In this document: piece by piece, positions 26,301 through 38,300 of the stretch
Position numbering within the stretch: the stretch's first letter is position 1
Layout of the letters: each line of letters starts with the position of its first letter
Assembly (NCBI GenBank): GCA_015680685.1
Contig: MNCI01036463.1
Span: forward strand, 881,228 to 945,227
DNA: 64,000 nucleotides
Source of the DNA: Gnetum montanum
Taxonomy: Eukaryota; Streptophyta; Gnetopsida; Gnetales; Gnetaceae
Direction of reading: 5' to 3'
Notes under the pieces: generated by a model
Seen by the model: the letters and a program-made list of their open reading frames with translations, nothing else
Told to the model about the DNA's origin: nothing
Database searches by the model: none
Position numbers and translations under genes: made by a program

Positions 26301-29300
26301 TCTTTGATGGGCCTGTTCCTCGAACCAGGAGCCGACAGGTACCCAGATCTTCCTTGCCCCGCCTCTGGGCCCGGGGTGCAGATCTGGTGGACAAATTTTT
26401 TGTCCAATCTAGCAACGGTTCCAAGCTACAAGGCCTACACTTTGCTTTTCTACGTTGTCTCAAGTTGGGTCGCCAGGTCAACCTCCCCCACTTTTTTAAG
26501 GAGGGCATCCTGCTCAAGCGCCACGGCCGCCACTCTGGTTTAATTCTGGCCCTGTGGTGGGGGGTAGCACCCATTGTCCTCTGTCCCCCCCCCCCGGTAG
26601 GGGTCTCTCCAAAACGCCGCCCCCCTCTCAGCAAGGCCCCAGGACCCTACGGTTTTGCCCGGACAAGGGAGCGGTTGGCACCTCTGGGGCTCTACCTTCA
26701 CGTGGGGCTAGAGGACCCAACGGGAACAGTGCCCCCCCCCCCCCCCCCCCGCCCCCCCCCCCCCCCCGATCGCCCTAACAGACCAGTTGCCCCCCACCAG
26801 AGACTTTTGGCCAGGGGAACTGGAATGAGGAGCTTTAGCAAGCCACGTAGAGGGCCGTGGACGAGGCTCGGGAGGCTGAGAGAAGGGAGTGGGAAGCCAA
26901 ATGGCATGAGGCCCTCGCGCAAGCCCGAGCTGAACTGGAAGCCCAGTTCTCTGAGCACGAACAAGAGCAGGTGAGGCAACAAGACCTCATGGTCGAGGCT
27001 ACTAGGGCCCGCCTAATTGACGAAATCTGAGCCCAAGTGCGGGAAGAGTTGATCCAAGAAGACGTGGCCTAGAGACAACGCGAACAGGCAGAGCAAGAGC
27101 AGCTTCAAGAGGAGGAGGACCAGCGACAGCGGCAGCTCGACCGAGCTCATGAGCACAACACCCGACAATGGCTAAGAGGGGGGTGATGCCCATACCTCAT
27201 TCTTGGCATCAGCTGTGAGAGCTCCTAGGCTGAGCTCATATGCCATATCCACCAAACCTCTGCGCGCTTCCATCCGAATGTTGGTGCCTCGTGGGCAGAC
27301 AGGAGCCGACGGAAATCAACCATGCAGGGTATCCAGCAGGCGGCCAGTTTCATGGACACGGAGGACCACCGGAACACTTTGGATATCCTCCATGAACTGG
27401 AGCACCCCGATTGCGCCTGCCGACGAACCCATAAGGGGTTGTCAGACTCGGGTGGTGGGGGGTACTTGCCCCCCTCCACCGGGTCGGTGCCCCCCCCCCC
27501 CTCCTCTCTGTTTTCTTTGGTGGGGGTGCACCATACCTTTAAAATCAATCCTCTCTTCTATTAAAAGAAAAAATCATACACCCTTGTTTTTTCATGGTTG
27601 CTGTGTTCTATTTGTTGTGTTCTATTAAAAGAAAAATCTGTACTCTGTTCAATGTATATATAGATATAAGAATTTGGTAAACCATTCAGGTTATGATGTT
27701 TTTCTGCTCTTGTAGGGTCATTGTTATGTTAAGTATGCTTGTTAGAAAAAAAGGAAACAGAAATAAAGTTGGTTTTAAACTCCCCATGTTTCTGCCTTCA
27801 CATTTAAAGAAATTTCAGAGACTAGAGGTGCTTTAAAATGGAGGAAATATTGGTTAATTTCCATCCCCTCATGAACCTATGTAAACATTCATCTATAATC
27901 AGTGGTGTGAGACAGTAACAGCCCTTTTCTTTGAGAGAAATAAACCCATCTGTTGCAACTCTCCTACATGCAAACTCTATTCACAAAAAGCAGCAGTCAT
28001 CCACTTCCTCTTCTTTTTAGCTTTAGACTCCCAATCAGGGATAGAAATTGACAAGCAGAGTAACAAATATATACAATAGGTAAAAATTGCATATACGTCT
28101 TAAGCTGTGGCAGGATGACAGGCTGCTTAAGGATTTTTTAAAATAATGCATTTTAATTAAAAGGTATTTTAAATATTGAATTTATTTTATGGACAAATTG
28201 CCCTATGACAGGCATTGACTGCTTCAATTTCTATCCCTGCTCCTAATAATTACTTAGAATAATAGTGATACTCGATGGCTAGGATAATTCTCCATTGCTT
28301 AATGTGGGTGGTATTCTTGAATAAAGGATCATCACCTAGAGGCTCAATGATCATCCTGCCAAGGCAGAGTCTTAAGAAGGTCAATGGATGAGTGAAAACC
28401 TAACCTCTTTTGAGTGATTGCACTTAGGCTCAAGCCCAAGTATTACAACTTGAGAAACAAGTACCTTACCATCACAACAAATGATGGTCCCTCATTAGTT
28501 TTTTGAATGACACCTAAAAACTTACTTGAGATGTTCAGTTTCTTTAATTCTATTTTAAGGTGTGCATACATGCACTTTGAAGCCTACAAGTCCCTTTGGA
28601 ATAAGTCTTTTAATGCTTAATGAATGATTTGTAATTTTGCGATAATTAATTGTTTCCTTTTACGTAAGCAATTTGATATTCATTTATTCCGGGTTTAATA
28701 TACGAACCCCATTTATTTACTAGCAATTATGTTTATTTATTTGTGAAAAGAAAAACAAATGTGGATTATGTGTGTTTACTTGCTTTCCATAAAATAAACT
28801 TATGTGAATTATGATTAGAAGCCCTTTGGGCCCTAGGATAAATAATTTACCTAAATTCATAGTTAGCAATTAGGTGAATGATGCATTTAGTAAGTGTGCC
28901 TTGTGTAAAACATGTAGTGTTTCTAGGGATCATTAATGAGTCTTTTTAATAATAATATACTCAATCCCATACCTTGAATGGATGGCTTGAATTATTTATT
29001 TTTTTACACACCCTATCCTTGAAATGAAGATGAACATTACTATCCAACCCTACCTATAAATATGCTTACTTAGGCTTAATATCCTAAGGCATTAGTGGGT
29101 TGAGTTGCACAATACCCAAAGGTTTTCAATGAAGCAAGCACCATTCAAAAGGTACAGTGTAAAAATGATGGTTGAGTAAAGCTTTATTTGTGTAGCATAG
29201 AACCAAAAGGTAACCCAACTCATGGTTGAATGATGACCAAATTCTTCGAGTTAGATGGCCCTTATTATGGGAATGCAACACCATATTGCATGGGCAAAGT

Positions 29301-32300
29301 AATTGAAATTGATATATTTTTTATCCCTACCCACTATTTTTAACATATTATATAAAGTAAATAATCTTATTTCGTGAAAACATAACAGAGGATTAGGATT
29401 ACATCCAACCACATCCATTGGTGCTACTTGTAAAATAAAACTAGAAACAAGTGAGTCACATAAATATTTGATGTCTTCTAGCATCTTAAGTGATGGGAAG
29501 TCATAGCTTTGAGGAATCATAGTACTAGTAAAGATAGAATATATACTATTGATGCATTAATCCTTAAAATTATGAAAAGTTGAAAAGTCTCATCTTATCA
29601 ACAACATTTTAAAAGCAATGAAGGTAGGAGGTACATAGGCCCTATAATCAGGCCACCATTATATTGAGTCATATTATTCTTAGTTGCTAGTGTAAGTCTA
29701 GCATCATGTTCTAAGAAGTTGGAGAAGTTGGAGAAAAAAATGTAATGAAAATTAAGAGGTTGGTCATTTGAGGTCTTACCCTGTTAGTACACTAACAAAT
29801 CATACTTAAGTATACTCTCTTAGCATCTCCTCAACATTGTGACCTCATTGTCTTTCATCCATGTCAAGCATAGTGTACATGCAGAATTTTTGAATTTTTC
29901 ATAAAGTTTTAGAAGCCGTATGTTCAATATTTTTATTAAAAACCTAGGTAATGTTTTTAAAAAGGAGAAAAATGATGTAGAAGTCAAAAAGCCACAAGGT
30001 CATAAACCAAATGATACATTTTTAAACATTAAAAATTAAAAAATATATATGTGAGCAGATGGCATGTTGGACAGCCCCAAAACACAAGAAAAGTCTTGTC
30101 TGATGTAGCTATTAGAAAAAGCTTGTTCCCATGAATCTAGTATGGCCCCAAATGCCTAGCCTATAAATATGTAAAGTTTATGTCTCATTTTGGAACAGTA
30201 ATTTTCACTCTCTATGGACATATGAATTATTTCTCTCACTATCACAATTCTACCATCAATTACTCTTACTTCTGCAATCATTGTCCATTGTTATTACTAC
30301 TACTCCCATCTCATGAGCACTCATTATCATAAACTATTACAATCACACCGCCATAAGACAAAATATATGGCATGAAGCTTCAATAACATAAATAGTGGTA
30401 AAATAGAAGTGACAATTCAAAGCTAAAAACTCTCTCACTACAAATAGTTCCACCACCTAGGATCAATGCTCCAATCAGATGGTAAAATTGATAAAGATAT
30501 AAGCAATAGGATTGAGGCAAGATGGTCAAAACAAAGACAAGCTAATGATGCTCTACGTGATCAAAGAATCCCAATAAAACTAAAGGGAAACTTTTAGAGG
30601 ATAGTAATCAGGCATGATATCTTAGAGGACAAAAATGTGAATGCTTACATAGATGTTTAATATTACTAAAAGAGATAAACTACACAATGCAAACATTTGA
30701 GGAAGACTCGGAGTGGCTTTTATTTTAGATAAGTTGCAAGAACGGTATCTTGAATGGTTCGGACATGTGCAAAGAAGATCAGATAACGAGCCTATAGAAA
30801 AAGTTGCTCCATCATTGTTTCAGAAAAGCCCCCAAGAGGAAGATCAAAAAAAGATATGAGAAAAAACAAGTAAAGATGATCTAAAGAAACTGCAAATAAA
30901 CAAAGATCTAGCTCTTCATAAAGGCAAATGATGAAAAAGAACTCATGTAGCCAACCCCATTTTGTTGCGACAAGGCTAAGATGATGATGATGATGATTAC
31001 AATCACACTACCACTCTACTCCTAACCTATAAACATTTCAAATTATTCTCAGATTTTATTACCAAATCATTGACAATTGAAATCAGCTGTTCTTTTAATA
31101 ATACATTCAGATCTACTATAACCTAAACTTCCTCTGTGTGCACTCTGTAATCCAAAAGCCATTCTATGTATGCATGTTCAAGCCAAGGAAGTACTTGCTA
31201 AATCTCCAGGATTCTTATTTTGACGAGAATCTTAGAAGGTACTTTAAAAGTGTCTCAATTAGTAGAAGAGTACTCCTTGATCAGAATTATGCAAGAACAT
31301 GCTGTATTTAGTTAAACAGTTGTTTCCAATTTATGGTATGTTTATATGATACTATTATTCAGGAACATGTGTTCATTGTTATATAGGGATATAGAAGTCT
31401 TCGTGCATTTGTAGGACCTTATATTAAACGGTACTGAGAAAAACAGAAAATATCTGAACTACTGCAAATTTTATGAAAAGAAATACTTAAAATAATTCTT
31501 AACTACAGTTCACTTTGTAATTGTCTAAATTATAACACTTACCCAAATTTCAGCCGGATCATGCACCTAAGAGAATCACAAAAAGCCTCTACAGTAGACT
31601 TAAGTGTTGTTGGTGACTTATGTTGTTCACTTGTATTTCTAATATCCAACTTCCACACACTCACACATTGATGATTAGCTTTCACAGCGATTAGCATTTC
31701 ATAGGAAGGCAGTCAGAAGAATTGCATGCTGTCCAAGACCACATGCCATTTTATTATTTCCTACAGTTCACAGTTTTAAGTTGTTCAACACTTCAGCCTT
31801 ATTTTTGATGTGCTTACTATAATGTTTTGTTCACAAGAACAACAGTTATCATTAGGACAATTCTGTACATGATTCCGCTCACTGTATTTGGCTAGAAACT
31901 ACAATATACTACAATTACAATTTTACAACTTTGAACCCAAAAAAAAAGGCATTCAAGTGTAAAATTACACGTAAATGTCATTTTTGACTCCTTAGAATTC
32001 AATTCAGTTGTTTCTTAATGATGTTATTAAATGTGTTAACTATAATGTTTTATTTACACAAACCATAGTTATTGTTACTAAGATTCTTTAAATGACTTAT
32101 TCAAAAAATTAGGTCCAACACACCAACATTGTATGACCGCAAATCACATCCTATTTTTAAACATCATTTTTGGCTTCTTCAGAATTCAATTCAGTTGCTT
32201 CATGACGCTCTTAATATCCAAAGGTATTGATATTTTACGATATTATTAAAAATTTTCTTTTTACGTATACCACACATAAAAAATCTAATTTCTCAATTGA

Positions 32301-35300
32301 ATTCTGAATACTATTAAAAATGACTCCAAAAAGTAGAAAAAGCAAAAAAACGTTTAAACAGTTTTGATTCATAAAACATGAATCCATGCTGGTTCATCTT
32401 CAGTGGTCAAGAACAATACCACTATAATAACATATACTACGCCTTTGATTGATCGATCATGGATGTACTAAAAAACTAACACACAAAGATGATGCTTGTA
32501 GGGCCTATAATGTAAAGCTGCAGATTAGCATCAAAATCATTTAAGTAGCATTCAAAAAATGAAAGGAAGGAGAATATAAGCGTTATATTAAGAAATATGA
32601 AACATCTATCCAAAATTTATCATATCAAGCATCAACGGTCATAAACCTTATAACGTCAACCAAGAATGTTAACAGTTATACGCATAGAATTACAGCATTT
32701 TGGAATTGCTACAGATCTGGCAAACTCACATTTTTTAGGTTAACAGATGGAAGGTATCCGTTGATGACAACAACTCCTCCGTCAACCAAAGTAGAAGCAG
32801 CAAAATCTTCAAGCAACATTTTCTTTGATCCAAAACCATACATAAGGAGTCCAAAACCACACCTAGATATTGTATGATATCCCACATTAAAGCTTTTGGT
32901 ATTTTTGGAGTATTAAAAATAAACAATATTGTATTTTACAAAAGAATCCACAAAGCAAAAGCTATGGAATAAAATCAGAGGTTTGAAAAGCTTTTTATAT
33001 GAGATTGACACAGATAGCTTAAAATTGCAGAGATGAAATTTTTCTGACATAATTCCCTAATTTCTCATCAAGTATAATGCAGTTTTTCATTCAAGATGAA
33101 CTGTTGTAAAAGCCAAATTGTAATATAAGAAGTCAGATATATTTGTAGAACCGAGTTTTCAGAGATGATAGACATGGTGTTTAGTCGATCATGAATTTGA
33201 TAATGAAACAAAGAATAAAATAGCAACATAAAATGCTTTTTAATAGCCATGTAACCTGCCTATATTATTCAATTATAAAGAAAGCTAATGTACGATCCAC
33301 TTCAACCAAACCCCTAAGACACCAAACTTTTTTAGCAATGCTAAAAGTTGAGAGAAGAGCCTATAAAGAGATGCACAAACACTCACATTCTTCTTCAAAT
33401 ATAAGTAATCCATATTAAAAGGTCATTCCCCAATTGCTTTCAATGGAAATATAAGATGTGGCTGGACTTGTTGAGCGCTATTTTGTTCAGTCTAGGAACA
33501 CTTGGAAGCTCCAGGGTTCTCATTTCTCTTTCCTGCGCAGTTTACAGTTGGGCCATCCTGTTAATTTGCCAAAATGTTTTCTAGCCATTCTTTGGAAGGG
33601 TAAGCAAGGGTGGCATTCTGGCCTAATCTTGACCTTGTGGAATGCAGCCAAACCCAAAGCAATTGTGTCGTCCTGAGTCTATTCAGCTAGACAGTATTAT
33701 TCATGGTGTCACCTTTCCCTAGATGGAGAGTCTTCGGCCTCTATCTTGCAAGGGCCGAAGGATAGGGATTCTAGTTGGCCGTTGGCTGGGGTTGGTGCTC
33801 TGGATCAGGGTTTGTTACCAAGCCACCACAACAAGAGCATTTTCAACACCTTGAAGCGCAAACATGCCAAGAGCTTCAATCCCAATATGAAGCAAAACTA
33901 TAGCATGCCATTCAAGAGGCATGCGCTCAAGACCAAATTTGGTGGATGGCTGAGATTTCAAGGCAAGATGAGGCAGCAAGGATTAGGCTTCAAGAGGTGA
34001 AGCAACTGGCTCATGAAGTTGCAGCGTCTACGGGAGCTACAAGATGCCTCTCGTCACTGTGCACTGGAGGAAGAGTTGCAAACGCAGATCCAGGAGGATC
34101 TACATCGTGAAGCTCTTGAGAGAGTGCAAAGGGAGAAGGTGGCTAAGGCCCAGAGGACCAAAGTGGCTCGGAAGGAAGAGGAGTTAATTAAACAGCAACT
34201 GAATGCCCATACTACGAGCGTTCAAAGATGGCTTCGTTCTGGGCACTATCCTTATGCAGTAATAGAGATTGGTTGTCATACCTCTTGGCCTGATCTTAGA
34301 AGATATATACAGAGGGTTTCAGCAAGATTCCACCAAGACAAAGCTAGGTCTACAAAGGATCAAAGACAACAAGACCAAAGGTATAAAGAGTTTCAAGAAG
34401 TAGCCAGCTTCATTGCTACTAAAAAGTTCAGGGAAGTCTTGGACTCCCTGCATAGATGGGAATGGGCTAATTGCCCATGCTAGACGTGATTTGTCACATG
34501 ACAAGTTTTATAAAAATGGAACACAGGTGTCCGTGTCCTATTAGGGTTATAGGTTTTTTGTCTTTTGGTTTTGAATGTATCAGTTGACAAGGCCCAGGGA
34601 GGGGCAAATTTTTGTGGGGAGGGCTGGTGGAAAGCAACTATCATAGTTTGGTTTTTCTCTTTTGTTGTGTGTCGTTTCTGTGGGGTTTTTCTCCCCCATC
34701 TCGAGGGAGGGAGTACCCCCCACATCTGTGGGGTTAACCCCTTGTTCTGTTTGCCTTTTCACTTTTTCCATTAATACAATCACCTGATTGTTTCTCAAGA
34801 AAAATGGAAATATAAGTAACACATCAGCATGCATGAGCTACTTAGTTCAGTTTATTTTTGCACTTAGCATTCACAAATGTAAGATGTATTTCTAAAATTC
34901 CCATGTAGTTTTCTATAAGAGACGTCATGTGATGGCTGCTTATAAAAAAATAGATCCCAACAATCTTTTCCCTACACTGTACAGCTGGATTCCCACATTC
35001 AAAGTCATCCAATTCAATATCTGCTCATCATCTAAACATTAGTTGGGTAGTTAAATACTAAACAAACAACCCTTGGCCCCCCTTTTCTTGGAGAATACAC
35101 CTTGGTATAGCCCCAAGATCACTACTAGTGGATTGTACGTATGGTCAGTATATACTTATAAATGGCATCTACTTTACCAAAACCTTCTAGGAACATTCAA
35201 CTCAACCACCTTGGTCCAAAGGCTCAAGATATTAAACCTAGATAAGCTCATGTACTACTAGGGTTGGATAATAGTGTTCATCACCATTTCCATAAAGGAT

Positions 35301-38300
35301 ACACGAGTAATTAATAATGCAACCCATCCATTCAAGGTAAAGGGATGAATAAAGTACAATGAATTATATAGCTTGTCCATAAAAATCCAACATTCTCCAA
35401 ACAAGATACACCAAGGAAATGCAAAATATTGCCTAATTACTAATGATGAGGTTAAGTAAATTGCTTAACCTAGGTAACAAAAGGGCATGTTATCAAATTC
35501 ATGTCAATGCATATTTTGGAAAACAGGTAAACAAACATATTCAATCAAAAATACTTTATTTTGGGAAATTTTTCACATCACTTAGATAATACAAATGCTT
35601 ATAAGAAGAGAGCAAAATATAAAAATAACCATAATATTGAAAGGAAAGGAAATTGAAATATAACAAAGACTATTTAATTTATAAACAAATAATATTAAAA
35701 GAAAAAATTGAAATACAAAATAAACTATATGTTTCCTTTTTCGATTTTTGAAAGAAGAAATATCAATTGTATATTGGTTAGGCCACCAACCAAAAATACA
35801 CTTGACTGATACATATGACACAAAAGAGAATCCAAAAAGACATACAAAATAGAAGAAGAAGAAACAAAGGAAAAAAAATCATAGCAACTGAGATTACCTC
35901 CACAATCAGTCACCTCTCCATAAAATGGTCATCATTCAAAATCATGCCACAATAACTCTTTGAACACATTTGTCCACTATGTAAAAATTTTAGACCACAC
36001 TAACTAGTACATTTTATTTTGCAAGACCAAGGGTTATATTCCCACTAGATTAAAGATATTTATTAAATTAATACATAGAAACAAAGTACTTGTTTAACTA
36101 TGTAGAGGTACCACGACTATCTAACCAAATCAACAAGTTGAATATCTAAAAGGCATTCATTCCAAGCTTCAAAAATAGGATTATCCGTAAAGGGCGAGTA
36201 GAACATTGTCCAAAATCATCAAGGAAACCAGTAGAATAATCCTACGCACAACAGCAGGATCTGTTTTAAATCAACAGCCAATGCTCGGTCTAGAGAAAAA
36301 ACACAGCAATAGAAACTATAGTAGAAAGAAAACATATACTACCCTCACTAAATTACATTCTGGTGCAAGAATACAAGCTCTAATCTCAGCAATCAAGGTA
36401 GCATAAGCATTAAATGGAATTTTTCCAGAAAACATATCCTGATTATTGCTAGTCAATAATTCTATGCAACCAATAGGCTATATGAACCATAGCTTTATCC
36501 AAGAACCAGAAAAGCTGATACCAAACATTCTTAGGTATAAAATAGAACTTTCATGTCATGAACTAGAGGTAATACTCAGCAAGAAAACTGAGAAAACATA
36601 AAAATATAGCTAGTTTGAAAACCATCATGGATGACATGGAAGGGGATGTTGACCATATATTGAGAACATTCAACAACATAATGGATAAGATGACTCTATT
36701 CCCATACTCAAAAATTGAAAACTCACAAAAACCAACTGCACGTCTGCCCAGCACAAGAAGTAGATTCAACAAATCCAAAAATCACGTAAAACACATTTTT
36801 TATCATTATTATTTCAGTATTCAATGGAATCATTGTCCATCCAGCTGTAGCACATTAGTAACCTCCAACATTAGGCACATGTAGCCCACAAGAAAGAACA
36901 TAAGTGCTGGAAAAATTTGTGGGAGCAATATATTCATCAGGTACCTCCAATCTGAAGCACTTTCAGCCTAAGGAAAATAAACATAAGTGTTACATATATG
37001 ATTTGGCTTGCAATATTTTTAAGAATATGGTAACATCAACCAGAAGCATACGACAAGACCAAAGCAATACCACCAAGCTTTTTGACCCACATACGGTTAA
37101 CAAGCCCAAGACAAATGCAATGTTTGTACCATAAGTATCACCCAAGATTCTATTTTACTAGTCAAGCATGTTTCAACAATCCCGTTGATAAATATCTCTA
37201 TTCAAAAAGTGGATAGAATACGATAAAAGAAGGTGTTGAATTAATCCCTCACTGTACTTCAAGTTCCAAGCCTCAAAGTCCAAACACCATGCTTTTAATC
37301 CAATAGTGCGTCCTTGACATGACAGTTAGACTTTGCAGCAACGGTCTATCTTCTTACCTCTCATGGCAGCAAGTCTCTACTCTAACCGTCACATACAAAT
37401 GAAAAGACAACAGGACTCTCCTCCCACGTAATGTGCAGCATAGAAATTTGGATAGCAAAGAATAAGTAATCAAAACCCAAAAAACAAAAACACTTTTTCT
37501 CTTCCCTAATTCTTTGTTTATATCAAAGTTGAATCTCCTAACTACCACATTGATTGGCTGCCATCTTCAAGCTAACAAGTAACAGCCACAGCCAGGCCTG
37601 CTTTGTGGTTGGCATGGAGAAGCCTGATTACCATCAGTCAGGTCTGATTATAACCAAAATTTTGAGTGTAACTCCCACCAAAAAGGGCAAGTCGACAACC
37701 ATTGTAACTTTTAATTCTAGTATAAGATTAGGAACCCACCTAATTAAATTAAAGAGTAAGATGCCTTTTGTCAGGGATAAAGATAAGATGTTTCTCTCTA
37801 GGCAGCAAAACACAGCCAAGACCTATCAACTTTATTCTAGCTTCATCCCAACCAGATGGGTTGGCTGTATGAATTCTTTTCTGCCATTCGCCTCTATTTA
37901 TAGTCAAATTAACATTAATACCCAAATCTTGTATATCTTTATTCATTCTTGCAAACCAAGTATGTTTTAATCTACCTCTTTATTGTATTCCCTCTACTTA
38001 AATTAAGTGGCCTCTTCTAATAGGTGCACTCTCTAGTCTTATCTGAACATGACCAAACCATTTTAGGTGAATTTCCCTAACCTTTCCATCTATGTGTGCT
38101 ACCCCCAAACTTCATCTAATAAGAAAATTATTGATTATATAATTCCTAGTGATACCCAACATCCACCTTAGCATTCTACATATCTGACACATGTCTACAA
38201 TGAACCTAACACTTTTTGATAGGCTAACATTCTACACCATAAAAGATCATAAATCTCCTATCAATTTTGTAGACCTTTCCCTTCAAACTCCTGGCATTTC

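Larger units (their letters stand above)
21100..27572 (+). mobile_element. L1-like LINE with C-terminal J-domain, most complete copy
   Basis: The order is ORF1 (21138-22175), ORF2 endonuclease (22166-22940), a duplicated endonuclease/linker block (to 23940), reverse transcriptase (24240-25510), zf-RVT (25640-25855), the uncharacterised domain (26100-26580), then coiled coil and J-domain (26830-27437). A 3' untranslated stretch ends in TTCTATTAAAAGAAAAA at about 27556-27572. GC content is far above the host intron. Frameshifts, many at C or G runs, and stops make it inactive. A target-site duplication was not identified. Confidence 0.85.
10873..32729 (-). other. ORC2: ORC2 intron 4, 21.9 kb, filled with retrotransposons
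   Basis: It is bounded by the exon 4 donor AAT|GTGAG (32729) and the exon 5 acceptor (10873). It contains the CR1/L2-like LINE, two head-to-head L1-like LINEs with J-domain tails, one copy of the unclassified repeat, an RTE fragment and several SINE-like heads. Stretches 10933-12270 and 31000-31790 hold no supported coding sequence. GC-rich LINE sequence at 15.4-27.5 kb stands out against the AT-rich host intron. Confidence 0.85.
33442..34816 (+). mobile_element. 5'-truncated J-tail LINE with 14-bp target-site duplication
   Basis: AATGGAAATATAAG occurs at 33442-33455 and exactly again at 34803-34816. The enclosed 1.35 kb starts inside the post-zf-RVT domain and ends after a 3' untranslated region (TTAATACAATCACC ... 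CTCAAGAAAA). This is the signature of target-primed reverse transcription with 5' truncation. It sits in ORC2 intron 3 and transcribes against the gene. Confidence 0.92.

Noticed and set aside
36615-37134. Frames at 36.6-37.1 kb as missing ORC2 exons
   Set aside because: ORC2 is complete without them, and they do not match the family on the correct strand.
37554-37970. 138-codon plus-strand frame
   Set aside because: Its right part is antisense to RTE sequence and the rest has no recognisable domain.
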